DNA of 64,000 nt from positions 1-64,000 of the forward strand of contig CAWDUO010000007.1 in the NCBI GenBank assembly GCA_963805475.1. Direction: 5' to 3'. The notes beneath the pieces were generated by a model, which worked only from the letters and a program-made list of their open reading frames with translations, ran no database searches and had not been told where the DNA came from. This document shows positions 15,717 to 23,444 of the stretch, piece by piece (within the stretch, counting starts at the first letter, position 1; every line of letters begins with the position of its first letter). The translations under genes and the position numbers were made by a program. Origin of the DNA: VRUE01 sp963805475. GTDB taxonomy: Bacteria; Actinomycetota; Thermoleophilia; Solirubrobacterales; 70-9.

Positions 15717-16815
15717 GGTCGGCGTACCCGGTGACGAGGGCGACGAGGCGGGCGGCGGGACCGGCGGCCGCGAGCAACCGCCCCCCCACCGCCCCCCGCT
15801 CCTTCCGCTGTTCCTTTGCCCTGTTATTTCGGGCAAAGGAACAGCGGAGCACCCGAGGGGCGGGCGTGTAGTAGCCGACGACGCCGGCGAGGATCGCTTC
15901 GTGCAGGCGGCGGTGGCGCAGCGGGGCGATCGCGGCGCGGGCGCGGAGGACGAGGAAGGCGAGGCGGTCGGCGGCGGCCGCGTCGTCCTCGTAATAGGCG
16001 ATGTAGCTGTGCTCGCCGGCGGCGGCGTCGGCGGCGCGGTCGACGAGGTCGTCGAGCAGGACGGTGAGCGCGCCGACCGGCGGAAAGTAGGCGGCGTCGA
16101 CGAGCTCGGCCTCGGCGGCGGAGACGCGCGGGTCGGCGGCGGCGGCGATCAGCGCGTGGGCGGCGACCGAGGAGCAGGCGCCGGCGGCGACCTCCCACCA
16201 GAGGTAGCCACCCGGCCCGCCCAAAGTCGCGTCGTCGATTTTTCCCCCATTGGAATGGGGAAAATGGTGACGGGGCGGGTTCAGGGACTCGGCCCAGGCG
16301 CGAAGTGGGGCGGGGTCGCCGCTCGCGGCAGCGGCGTGGGTCAGCCGCTGGCCCCGCTTGCAGCGCTCGACGGCGCGCTCGGCGAACGGGGCGAGCGCCG
16401 GGTAGGAGGGCAGCGCGGCGGCGGCCTCCCGGCTCTCCCGTTCGAGCGCTCCCAGGTAGCCGCCGTCGTCCGGCCGGCCGCCGGCGTCGGCCCCCGCCTC
16501 TTCGAGCACGTCGAGGTAGTCGACGGCGACCTGGAGGGCGACGATCGCGCGCAGCGCGGCGGCGCGGCGGGCGCGCGGCGCGAGCAGGGCGAAGACGGCG
16601 ACCGCCTCGGCGTTGCGGCGCTTGCGCTCGAGCGCGGCGAGCGCCGCGGCGCGCAGGCCCGGGTCGGGGACGCGGCGGGCGCGCTCCTCCCAGCCGCGCA
16701 GCTGCGCCCGCACGCGGGGCGTCAGCGCCCAGCGGTGCGCGGCGAGCGCCCAGACGAGCGCCCCCCAGTCCAGCGTCGCCGCGGCGATCCCCGATATAGG
16801 CTCTTCATGGTCCAT
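15709..16815 (-). CDS. DUF2600 family protein (YtpB-like large-terpene synthase) with palindrome insertions
   Basis: About 368 aa. Related by motif to Bacillus YtpB (tetraprenyl-beta-curcumene synthase): VDYLDVLEE, GYLWWEVAAGACSSVAAHAL, AAYFPPVGALTVLLDDLVDR and YIAYYEDD. The Asp-rich helices fit prenyl diphosphate binding. ATG at 16815 is taken; a 7-bp stem (GTCCCCG/CGGGGAC) lies just before it and could mask the ribosome-binding site. Two palindromes lie inside the frame without breaking it: one near 16236-16271 (encoding RHHFPHSNGGKID) and a family B copy at 15804-15848 (encoding LRCSFARNNRAKEQR) near the C-terminus. It overlaps uppS, so the pair probably makes a terpenoid lipid. Confidence 0.8.
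   Translation of the reverse strand: MDHEEPISGIAAATLDWGALVWALAAHRWALTPRVRAQLRGWEERARRVPDPGLRAAALAALERKRRNAEAVAVFALLAPRARRAAALRAIVALQVAVDYLDVLEEAGADAGGRPDDGGYLGALERESREAAAALPSYPALAPFAERAVERCKRGQRLTHAAAASGDPAPLRAWAESLNPPRHHFPHSNGGKIDDATLGGPGGYLWWEVAAGACSSVAAHALIAAAADPRVSAAEAELVDAAYFPPVGALTVLLDDLVDRAADAAAGEHSYIAYYEDDAAAADRLAFLVLRARAAIAPLRHRRLHEAILAGVVGYYTPAPRVLRCSFARNNRAKEQRKERGAVGGRLLAAAGPAARLVALVTGYADRD
15804..15848. repeat. Palindromic repeat family B, copy 3, inside the DUF2600 gene
   Basis: Perfect 18-bp arms (TCCGCTGTTCCTTTGCCC and GGGCAAAGGAACAGCGGA) with a 9-nt loop TGTTATTTC. Total 45 nt, exactly 15 codons, so the host frame is preserved. Confidence 0.85.
16236..16271. repeat. Family A-like palindrome inside the DUF2600 gene
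   Basis: CGATTTTTCCCCCATT and AATGGGGAAAATGGTGACG form an imperfect stem with a GG loop. The TCGATTTTTCC...GGAAAA layout resembles family A. It lies in frame within a segment (NPPRHHFPHSNGGKIDDAT) that interrupts the otherwise conserved run from LRAWAESL to YLWWEVAAG. Confidence 0.5.
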
Positions 16816-16964
16816 GAACGTCCCCGTTTGCGGGGACATTACCCCCGCCGCGAGAGGCCGCCGAGGGCCGGTTTCGCGCCCCGGCTAACGGTACGCGGAG
16901 AACCGTCCAAGCCGCCCGAATACCGCTTGAAAGAGGGGTAACCGCTGACTGGCGCAAATCGCGC

Positions 16965-16994
16965 TGGACAAACGGGTATGCATATGTTCTCATT
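16965..16994 (+). promoter_or_regulatory. Promoter/operator of the HTH-less TetR-like gene, copy 1
   Basis: TGGACA, 17 nt, TCTCAT, with GTG of the gene 10 nt later. 23 of 30 bases match the element at 17526-17555, which has TTGACA and TCTAAT at the same spacing. Likely a promoter with overlapping regulator site. Confidence 0.5.
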
Positions 16995-17003
16995 GTCTCG
17001 ATC

Positions 17004-17465
17004 GTGGCGGGAGACCCGAGAGAGTTCACAGCCAGTTTCGACTGCCTGAGCGAGGCTGTCGGAGAGGCGTGCGCGCGCCAGCGGGAGTGGCCGCAACGGG
17101 TGGTCGCCGGGATCGACGCGGCGGTGCGCTTCGCGGCCGCCGACCCGGCCGCGGCCCGACGACTGGCCGCGGGCGCGGACGAGCGGGAGGACGGCGACAG
17201 GCTGGGCCAGGTGATCGACCACTTCGCCGCGCTGCTGCGCGAGGGCGCTCCCGAAGATCGGCCTCTCCCCCCCACCACCGGCGAGGCGCTGGTGGCCGGG
17301 ATCGTCTCCATGTTCGGCGGACATCTGCGTACCGACCGGCTCGGCCGGCTGGCCGAGCTGACGCCCGACATGGCCTACTTCGCGCTGGTCCCGTACCTGG
17401 GCTTCGAGGAGGCGAAGCGGTGGACGGGGGCGGGCGAGCGGGTCGAAGCGCCGAGCAGCGACTAG
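17004..17465 (+). CDS. TetR-like ligand-binding domain lacking the DNA-binding HTH
   Basis: 153 aa. The sequence begins at the point where TetR proteins pass from HTH to ligand domain (EFTASFDCLSEAVGEACARQ corresponds to the usual F..F..REE...A.FD block). It continues as a helical TetR C-terminal domain (WPQRVVAGIDAAVRFAAADP, ALVAGIVSMFGGHLRTDRLG, MAYFALVPYLGFEEA). No HTH is encoded upstream in any frame up to the promoter at 16965. GTG start 10 nt after the -10 box. It could act as a ligand-binding partner that forms inactive heterodimers with a full TetR, or be a truncated relic; the clean promoter-to-start spacing favours a real gene. Confidence 0.6.
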   Translation: MAGDPREFTASFDCLSEAVGEACARQREWPQRVVAGIDAAVRFAAADPAAARRLAAGADEREDGDRLGQVIDHFAALLREGAPEDRPLPPTTGEALVAGIVSMFGGHLRTDRLGRLAELTPDMAYFALVPYLGFEEAKRWTGAGERVEAPSSD

Positions 17466-17756
17466 ACGCGGTACGGGAGCGGGCGGCGAAATCGCCTTTG
17501 TCTTGCGGAACCGACGTCTCCAGCTTTGACAAATCGGTATGGGTTTGTTCTAATTAGCGGCGTCTGGCGTCTGCTGCCGGCAGCAACGCGAGACACGGAT
17601 CGCCCCCGCCATTCCCTGTGCGGCAGCGATCCCATCGCAGTACGGCAGTAGCGCGGGAGCGGCCGGGGGATTTCCCACCCCCGGGCGCCCAGCGCATTCC
17701 CACCCCGGGGCGCCCAGCACAGGCCTGGTCCGGCGCCGCCCGGCGAGCCTCCCTAC
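17466..17756. other. Gene-free stretch with an orphan promoter and a tandem repeat
   Basis: It holds the promoter-like element at 17526-17555 and two tandem 25-nt copies at 17672-17721 (TTCCCACCCC[C/G]GGGCGCCCAG core). No coding frame is convincing. The convergent 115-aa gene ends at 17760. Confidence 0.55.
17526..17555 (+). promoter_or_regulatory. Promoter/operator-like element, copy 2, without a gene
   Basis: TTGACA, 17-nt spacer, TCTAAT; matches the element before the HTH-less TetR-like gene. Nothing coding follows for 200 nt on this strand, so it is either an operator for the upstream gene or the remains of a deleted gene. Confidence 0.5.
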
Positions 17757-17759
17757 GCC

Positions 17760-18107
17760 CTACGGCCGCACCCGCTCCGCGGCCGAGCGCAGGCGGCTCC
17801 TCGTCTGCTGGCGGCCGCGGCGTCGCAGCTCGAGCAGGACGAGGGCGCCGGTGGCGACGCCGCCGACGCCGGCGGCGACGACGGGCCGCACCCAGTTGCG
17901 CGGGTCGCGCAGCGCCCGCAGCTCGCTCTCCGACAGCTCCTCGGCCCAGTCGGAGAGCTCCTCGACGGCCGCCTGGGTGAGCGCCGAGAGGGTGTCCTCG
18001 AGGCGCCCCGAGAGCCGCTCGGGCGGCTCGATCGGCCGCAGCGCGTCGCCGAGCAGCCGCTCGACCTCCCAGGTGCTGTGGCTGAGATTCTCGCTTGCCT
18101 CACTCAT
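17760..18107 (-). CDS. Membrane-anchored protein coupled to a sigma factor (possible anti-sigma)
   Basis: 115 aa. An acidic N-terminal region (residues 1-70, SHSTWEVERLLGDALRPIEP, LSDWAEELSESELRALRDPR) is followed by one membrane segment (about 75-95, VVAAGVGGVATGALVLLEL) and a basic tail. The ATG overlaps the end of the sigma-factor gene by 8 nt (ATGAGTGA), so the two proteins are made together. That layout is typical of sigma/anti-sigma pairs, but no zinc-binding HxxxCxxC motif is present. The role is inferred from context only. Confidence 0.55.
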   Translation of the reverse strand: MSEASENLSHSTWEVERLLGDALRPIEPPERLSGRLEDTLSALTQAAVEELSDWAEELSESELRALRDPRNWVRPVVAAGVGGVATGALVLLELRRRGRQQTRSRLRSAAERVRP

Positions 18108-18657
18108 CGCCCATCTCCTCCTCCAGCTGCCTGATCGCGCGATGGATCAGGACCTTGGTGGCGCCGTCGCTGCGCCCCAGCGCGCGCGCGATCTCGCGGT
18201 TGTCCATGCCCAGCGCGAAGCGCATGATCAGCGCGTCGCGCCGGTCGTCGGGCAGCCCGCCGAGCTTGTCGATCACCTGGCGCAGCTCCTCGCGGCCCTC
18301 GGCGATCGCCTCGGTGCCGTGGCGGGCGGGGATCGGGTCGGCGTGCTCGAGCGGCGTCTGCGGGCGGCGCGAGCGGTCGCGGTAGTAGTTGAGCGCCAGG
18401 TTGTGGGCGATGCGGATCAGCCAGGGGCGCAGCGGCCGCCCGTCGGACTCGCGCCGCGCCCGGTCGAAGTGGCGGTAGGCCTGGAGGAAGGCCTGCTCGG
18501 TCAGGTCCTCGGCGTCGTGCTGGTTGCCGACCCGGTAGTAGGAGTAGGAGTAGACGTCCTTGAGGTGGTCGCGGTAGAGCCGCTCGAAGGCCCGGTCGAG
18601 CTCCGCCTTGGCGGCCGGGTCGAGCTTGCCCGGCTCGACGTTCTCCTCGGCGCTCAC
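18100..18657 (-). CDS. ECF-type RNA polymerase sigma factor
   Basis: 185 aa. Region 2 is seen as FERLYRDHLKDVYSYSYYRV with HDAEDLTEQAFLQAYRHFDR and PWLIRIAHNLALNYYRDRSR. Region 4 follows as LPDDRRDALIMRFALGMDNR with EIARALGRSDGATKVLIHRA. It directs RNA polymerase to a small regulon, probably under control of the membrane protein encoded just downstream. TACGCT lies 6 nt before the GTG start, the leaderless layout seen across this window. It is separated from the PlsC-GpsA gene by about 20 nt. Confidence 0.9.
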   Translation of the reverse strand: MSAEENVEPGKLDPAAKAELDRAFERLYRDHLKDVYSYSYYRVGNQHDAEDLTEQAFLQAYRHFDRARRESDGRPLRPWLIRIAHNLALNYYRDRSRRPQTPLEHADPIPARHGTEAIAEGREELRQVIDKLGGLPDDRRDALIMRFALGMDNREIARALGRSDGATKVLIHRAIRQLEEEMGDE

Positions 18658-18680
18658 CGGCGAAGCGTAGCCGCCTCATC

Positions 18681-20348
18681 TCAGGCGGCCTCCTTGCGCG
18701 AGCGCTCGCCGAGGCGCAGCGAGTCGACCCAGGCCTCGGCGTCGATCTCGCCCTCGATCAGCGCGGCGAGGCCTTCGAGCGCCTCGGCCTCGCCGCCGGA
18801 GGCGGCGATCGCCCGCGCCAGCAGCGGCACCGCATCCAGCCCCTCGGAGGCCTGGCCGACGATCGCCGGGATCTCGCTCGCCGGCGTGCCGGCGCCGAGC
18901 AGCTCGCCGGCGCGCCGGTTGCGGCTCGACGGCGCCAGCACGGTCGCGGTCAGGTCGCCGACGCCGGCGAGGCCGGAGAAGGTCTCCGGCTCGGCGCCGC
19001 GGCCGGTCGCGTAGGCGATGCACTCGCGCCACACCTGGGCGGCGGCGATCCCGGCGGCGTTGAGCCCGAACGGCTCGCTCGCCGCGGCGGCGAGCGCGGC
19101 GGCGTTCTTCGCCGCGCCCGCCATCTCGACGCCGACGACGTCGCGGCTGCGCTCGCAGACGAAGCCGGCGCGGTCGAAGACCTCGCCGAGCTGGTCGCGC
19201 AGGTCGGCGTCGGCGGAGGCGAGGACGAGCGCGGCCGAGCCGGAGACCGCCTCGCGCGCGTGCGCCGGCCCGCCGAGGCTGGCGACGGCGCGGGCGCGGA
19301 CCCGTTCGCCGACGTACTCGGCCGGCAGCTGGCCGAGCGGCGCGATCAGCCCCTTTGTCAGCAAGAGGACCGACGAGCGGTCGCTGACCCGGTCGGCGAT
19401 CGCCCCGACCGCCTGCGGCAGCGAGCCCGAGGGGATCGCCAGGCAGACCAGGTCCAGCCCGGCAAGCTCGATCTCCGCGGCCGGGCGGACGAGCAGCGAG
19501 TCGGGCAGCTCGACCCCGGCCAGATAGCGCGCGTTCTCCCCCGCCTCGATCATCTCCGCCGCCTGCTCGGCGGTGCGGGCGCCCAGCTGCACCTCCAACC
19601 CGGCGCGCTCCAGCAGCACCGCGACCGCGGTCCCCCAGCTGCCGGCGCCGATCACCGCGGCGCGGCGCAGCGGCGGCAGGCCGCCCATCTCTTCCCACTG
19701 GAGCAGGACGTTGGGCCAGATCCGCGCGGTCACCGATTCGGCCAGCGGCGCGGTCGGCTGCTCGACCCGGGGGAAGGTCATCGCCCGGCCGAGCCGCACG
19801 CGAACCTGGCGCGGGCGGATGCGCCAGCCGCGGCGCACGCGCTCGGAGCCGAAGACGGCGGTCGGCAGGACCGGGGCGCCGGTCTGCAGCGCCAGCCGCC
19901 CGACGCCGCGGCGCGGCGCGGCCAGGGTGCCGCGGCGGATCCGCGTGCCCTCGGGAAAGATGCAGACGGTCCCGCCGCGCTCGACCGCCAGCCGCGCGGT
20001 CTCCATCGCCAGCTCGTCGGACTCGCCGCGGCGGATCGGGAAGGCGCCGAGGCGGGAGAGCAGCCAGCCCTGCCAGCGGCGCTCGAACAGCTCGACCTTG
20101 GCGACGTAGTTCATCGGCCGCCGCCAGGGCAGCGCGGCGCCGATCGCGAAGGGGTCGAGGAAGCTGCGGTGGTTGGCGGCGACGATCAGGCCGCCGCCGA
20201 CGCGGCCGTGCTCGCGCCCGGCGCGGCCGAGGCGGAAGTAGAGGAGGAAGAACGGCGTGATCGCGACCCTGGCCAGCAGGTAGAGCGGCCAGTTGACGCT
20301 GTGGCGGCGCGTGTAGGCGTGGTAGCGATCGAGGCGCTCGGCGGTCAC
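18681..20348 (-). CDS. PlsC-GpsA fusion: acyltransferase plus glycerol-3-phosphate dehydrogenase
   Basis: 555 aa with two enzymes in one frame. Residues 1-220 form a PlsC-type 1-acylglycerol-3-phosphate acyltransferase: NHRSFLDPF (HX4D), PIRRGESDE and FPEGTRIRRG. Residues 228-555 form GpsA: AAVIGAGSWGTAVAVLLERA (NAD(P) fold), AIPSGSLPQAV, GVEMAGAAKNAAALAAAASE (catalytic Lys) and GLAGVGDLTAT. GpsA makes sn-glycerol 3-phosphate and PlsC performs the second acylation, so the fusion brackets phosphatidic acid synthesis. The join (LLQWEEMGGLPPLRRAAVIG) contains no stop or frame change. GTG start 5 nt after TAGCGC. The next gene upstream begins beyond 20395. Confidence 0.92.
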   Translation of the reverse strand: MTAERLDRYHAYTRRHSVNWPLYLLARVAITPFFLLYFRLGRAGREHGRVGGGLIVAANHRSFLDPFAIGAALPWRRPMNYVAKVELFERRWQGWLLSRLGAFPIRRGESDELAMETARLAVERGGTVCIFPEGTRIRRGTLAAPRRGVGRLALQTGAPVLPTAVFGSERVRRGWRIRPRQVRVRLGRAMTFPRVEQPTAPLAESVTARIWPNVLLQWEEMGGLPPLRRAAVIGAGSWGTAVAVLLERAGLEVQLGARTAEQAAEMIEAGENARYLAGVELPDSLLVRPAAEIELAGLDLVCLAIPSGSLPQAVGAIADRVSDRSSVLLLTKGLIAPLGQLPAEYVGERVRARAVASLGGPAHAREAVSGSAALVLASADADLRDQLGEVFDRAGFVCERSRDVVGVEMAGAAKNAAALAAAASEPFGLNAAGIAAAQVWRECIAYATGRGAEPETFSGLAGVGDLTATVLAPSSRNRRAGELLGAGTPASEIPAIVGQASEGLDAVPLLARAIAASGGEAEALEGLAALIEGEIDAEAWVDSLRLGERSRKEAA

Positions 20349-20394
20349 GCAGAGCGCTACACGGCGCGGGGCGGGCGGTTACCGGCGGCGCGGC

Positions 20395-21342
20395 TCAGCC
20401 GGCGGCGGAGTCCGCCACGCGCGGGTTGACGACCGGGCGCAGGTTCGGCTCGACCTCGTCGCGCAGGTGCTCGTAGTCGGGCGGCAGCGAGAGCTTCTCG
20501 CCGAGGCTCTCGAGCGGCTCGTCGACGGTGAAGCCCGGCCCCAGCGTGGCGATCTCGAAGAGCACGCCGCTCGGCTCGCGGAAGTAGATCGAGCGGAAGT
20601 AGAAGCGGTCGATCACCGGGGTCGGCCGGGCGCCGCCGGCGATCGCGCGCTCGCGCCAGGCCTCGTGCTCGCCGATCGACGACGCCCAGGCGACGTGGTG
20701 GACGCTGCCGGCGCCCTGGAGCGGCCGCCCGGCGGGCGGCTCGTCATATATGTAGAGGCCGCCGCGGCTCTCCCCGCGCGCCTCCCAGCCGTCGGCGACC
20801 CGCTCGAACTCGAGCGCCTCGAGCAGGCCGGCGCTCGCCTCGGGCGCGCCGGCGTAGGCGCGCACCGCGTGGAAGCCCTGGAGCGCCAGCTCGCCCGGCA
20901 CCTCGGGGTGGTCGGCGATCAGCGGCGCGTCGGGCACCGCGGCGACGAGCAGCTCGTGGTCGAGCCCCTCGGGGTCGGAGAAGCGCAGGCTCTCCCCCGC
21001 GCGCTCCTCGCCCGCCGCCCCCGCGCGCTCGCTCTCGACGCCGTGCGCGGCGAGCCGCTCGGCCCAGAAGCCGAGCGCCTCGGCCGAGCCGACCCGCCAG
21101 ACGACCCGGTGCACGTCGCCGCCGCCGGCCCGCCCCGCCGGCACACCGGGGAACTCGAAGAAGGTCAGGTCCGAGCCGGCGTCGCCCCGCTCGTCGGCGA
21201 AGAAGAGGTGGTAGACGCTGGGGTTGTCCTGGTTGACCGTCTTCTTCACCAGGCGCAGCCCCAGCACGCCGGCATAGAAGTCGACGTTCTTCTGCGCGTC
21301 GGCCGTGATCGCCGTGATGTGGTGGATTCCCTCCAGCTTCAT
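20395..21342 (-). CDS. Ring-cleaving dioxygenase of the VOC/glyoxalase family (MhqO-like)
   Basis: 315 aa. Two vicinal-oxygen-chelate modules: residues 1-130 (LEGIHHITAITADAQKNVDF, LGLRLVKKTVNQDNP, YHLFFADERGDAGSDLTFFE) and residues 150-285 (GFHAVRAYAG, SVHHVAWASS, YFREPSGVLFEIATLGPGF). Metal ligands are supplied by the two HH motifs and the FEIAT glutamate. Family members open hydroquinone-type rings or detoxify quinones. ATG at 21342 is chosen over an upstream TTG; TATAGG lies 9 nt before it. The gene is divergent from the membrane protein at 21371 with overlapping -10 regions. Confidence 0.88.
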   Translation of the reverse strand: MKLEGIHHITAITADAQKNVDFYAGVLGLRLVKKTVNQDNPSVYHLFFADERGDAGSDLTFFEFPGVPAGRAGGGDVHRVVWRVGSAEALGFWAERLAAHGVESERAGAAGEERAGESLRFSDPEGLDHELLVAAVPDAPLIADHPEVPGELALQGFHAVRAYAGAPEASAGLLEALEFERVADGWEARGESRGGLYIYDEPPAGRPLQGAGSVHHVAWASSIGEHEAWRERAIAGGARPTPVIDRFYFRSIYFREPSGVLFEIATLGPGFTVDEPLESLGEKLSLPPDYEHLRDEVEPNLRPVVNPRVADSAAG

Positions 21343-21370
21343 GCCCAATCACCTATAGCATCCCCGAGCA

Positions 21371-22765
21371 ATGAGCCGCGCACGGCGACGCATCGTCAAG
21401 TCCCTCGTGGTGCTCGGCTCGGTCCTGGCCTTCCTCAGCGTGTTCGCGATCTGGGTCGAGCGCCAGGCGCTGAACACGAACGACTGGGTCGAAACCAGCG
21501 GCCGGCTGATCCAGAACGAACAGATCCGGTCGGCGGTCGGCAGCTACCTGGTCGACCAGCTCTACGCCAACGTCGACGTCGAAAAGGAACTGGAAGGGAT
21601 CCTGCCCGGCGAAACCAAGCAGCTGGCCGGGCCGGTGTCGGGCGGGCTGCGCCAGGTGGCGGGCAGCGGCGCCGAAGAGGTGCTGAAGAGCTCGACCGCG
21701 GAGGAACTGTGGAAGGACGCCAACCGGGCGGCGCACGAACAGCTGCTGGCGGTGCTGGAAAACAAGAAAGAGGCGGTCTCGACCGCGAACGGCGAAGTGA
21801 CGCTGAACCTCGGCAGCCTGGTGACCAACCTCGCCGACCAGGTGGGGATCGGCGCGCAGCTGGCCGAAAAGCTGCCGCCCGACGCGGGGCAGATCACGAT
21901 CCTCAAGTCCGACCAGCTGAAGGCCGCGCAGGACATCGTCGTCGCGATCAAGGGGCTGGCGCTGCTGCTCTCGCTGCTAACCCTGCTCTGCCTCGGCCTC
22001 GCCGTCTACCTCTCGAAGGAGGCGCGCTGGCTGACGGTGCTGTTCTGCGGCATCGGCCTCGTCGCCGCCGGCTTCGCCGCGATCGTCTTCCGCTCGGTGG
22101 CGGGCGGGATCGTCGTCGACCAGCTGGTGAGCGAAGAAAGCGTCAAGCCGGCGGCGGAAGCGGCCTGGTCGATCGGCACCTCGCTGATGGTCAGCATCGC
22201 GACGACGCTGATCGTCTTCGGCGTGCTCGCCGGGATCGCCGGCTGGCTCGGCTCGCCGACCGGCTCGGCGAAGGCGACGCGGCGCTTCACGGCGCCGGTG
22301 CTGCGCGACCACGTCCCCTACGTCTACACCGGCCTGGTCGTCCTCGTCTGCATCTACTTCCTCTCCTCCTCGACGCAGAACCTGCGCTCCTTCCTGACCA
22401 CGCTGATCGTCGGCGGCTTCATCGCCCTCGGCATCCACGAGCTGCGCCGCCAGAGCGAGGAGGAATTCCCCGGCGTGCAGCTGGCCGACTACTTCGGCGG
22501 CGCGCGCGAGCGCGTGGCCGGCGCGGTGAAGAGCGCCAACCTGGGCGAGCGGGCGGCGAAGCTGCGCCTGCCGGAGGTGCGGCGGCCGGGCGAGGCCGGC
22601 GAGGCGGCCGGGCCGAGCGGCGGCGCGGCGGCCGGCGCCCCACCCGGAGACGCCCAGGACGCGCGCCTGCGCCAGCTCGAACAGCTGGCGAGCCTGCGCG
22701 AGAAGGGCGTCCTCACCGACGAGGAGTTCGCCGCCGAGAAGGCGCGCGTGCTCGGCGGCGGCTGA
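21371..22765 (+). CDS. Integral membrane protein with C-terminal SHOCT domain
   Basis: 464 aa. One N-terminal membrane segment (residues 10-28) is followed by an external stretch of about 170 residues (LNTNDWVETSGRLIQNEQIR...). Four further membrane segments follow (about 198-215, 220-240, 270-292, 312-345). A Pro/Gly/Ala-rich linker leads to a SHOCT tail (LRQLEQLASLREKGVLTDEE, FAAEKARVL). SHOCT tails are short oligomerisation motifs found on many unrelated proteins. The function of the membrane part is unknown. TATAGC lies 11 nt before the ATG. The gene converges on the ferric-reductase-like gene with a perfect 20-bp palindrome between them. Confidence 0.8.
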   Translation: MSRARRRIVKSLVVLGSVLAFLSVFAIWVERQALNTNDWVETSGRLIQNEQIRSAVGSYLVDQLYANVDVEKELEGILPGETKQLAGPVSGGLRQVAGSGAEEVLKSSTAEELWKDANRAAHEQLLAVLENKKEAVSTANGEVTLNLGSLVTNLADQVGIGAQLAEKLPPDAGQITILKSDQLKAAQDIVVAIKGLALLLSLLTLLCLGLAVYLSKEARWLTVLFCGIGLVAAGFAAIVFRSVAGGIVVDQLVSEESVKPAAEAAWSIGTSLMVSIATTLIVFGVLAGIAGWLGSPTGSAKATRRFTAPVLRDHVPYVYTGLVVLVCIYFLSSSTQNLRSFLTTLIVGGFIALGIHELRRQSEEEFPGVQLADYFGGARERVAGAVKSANLGERAAKLRLPEVRRPGEAGEAAGPSGGAAAGAPPGDAQDARLRQLEQLASLREKGVLTDEEFAAEKARVLGGG

Positions 22766-22776
22766 CCCGCTGCCGC

Positions 22777-23152
22777 TCATCCCCGGCCGGCCGGCCGGGG
22801 AGACGGCTGAGCCTGAGGGGTGGCGCTGCGCTTTCGCGAGGGCCGGTAGCGGAGCGCCAGTAGCACGACGATCGGCAGTGCGCTGAGCAGTACCAGGATC
22901 GTGAACCAGGCGCTCGCCCCGTCGGTTCCCGAGCCGAGCGAGTGGGCGACCGCGAGCGCATAGACGGCGATCGTGGCCCGGTGGATGCTGGTGGACCTTG
23001 AGCAGGTCGCGCTTCAGGCCGGGGCGCCGGTAGACGCCGGAGGCCATGAAGAGGCCGAGCGTCACCGAGGCGGCGATCAGGCAGAAGGCGACGATGCCGG
23101 CCGAGCGCGAGGCGAGCCACCACGGGTAGTTCGCGGGGTCGGGCTCAGTCAC
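22777..23152 (-). pseudogene. Ferric reductase-like transmembrane protein with internal deletion
   Basis: The start (VTEPDPANYPWWLASRSAGI, ASVTLGLFMASGVYRRPGLK, RDLLKVHQ) and the end (IHRATIAVYALAVAHSLGSG, FTILVLLSALPIVVLLALRY) are the first and last parts of the ferric-reductase-like membrane family. The middle of the normal domain, roughly 60 residues with two heme-helix segments, is missing, and the two halves are in different frames with the join near 22985. Either the gene is broken by a deletion or the assembly has collapsed here. GTG start at 23152. Confidence 0.6.
22781..22800. terminator. 20-bp perfect palindrome between convergent genes
   Basis: CCCCGGCCGGCCGGCCGGGG, 15 nt after the SHOCT-protein stop and overlapping the end of the opposing gene. 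A likely bidirectional transcription stop. Confidence 0.5.
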
Positions 23153-23253
23153 GTTCGCCCTCCGCGCCGCGCTCGCCGGGCTCGGCCGGAGCGGTGCTTG
23201 CTCGTGCCCGTCATGGATAGATCGCGCCACCGCGATCCCTACCATCGATCACG

Positions 23254-23442
23254 ATGGCAACGCCGCTGAGAACCGAATCGGAGTGGCTTGCGGCCAATCC
23301 GCCGGCCGCGGAGCGTCTGACGCAGACGCTGGCCGGCGTGGCGAGCCGCGTCCGGGAGGGCGAGGAGTTCAGCTACGCGGTGCGCGAGTTCCTCGACGAG
23401 TTCTCGCTGCGCGAGCCCGGCCGCTTCCTCAACCGCTTCTGA
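23254..23442 (+). CDS. 62-aa protein preceding a nucleotidyltransferase gene (probable antitoxin)
   Basis: Starts MATPLRTESEWLAANPPAAE and ends FLDEFSLREPGRFLNRF. A small helical protein just upstream of a nucleotidyltransferase-fold gene, the same order as the pair at 13389-12716. TACCAT lies 8 nt before the ATG. The partner is truncated, so this copy may have lost its role. No domain recognised. Confidence 0.6.
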   Translation: MATPLRTESEWLAANPPAAERLTQTLAGVASRVREGEEFSYAVREFLDEFSLREPGRFLNRF

Positions 23443-23444
23443 GC

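Noticed and set aside
5934..15850. CRISPR-like repeat array.
   Set aside because: The palindromes are of three families, spaced by whole genes, with no regular spacers and no cas genes.
17618..17980. A 120-codon plus-strand frame downstream of the orphan promoter.
   Set aside because: Low-complexity Pro/Arg/Ala sequence, antisense to the sigma-coupled membrane protein, without a ribosome-binding site.
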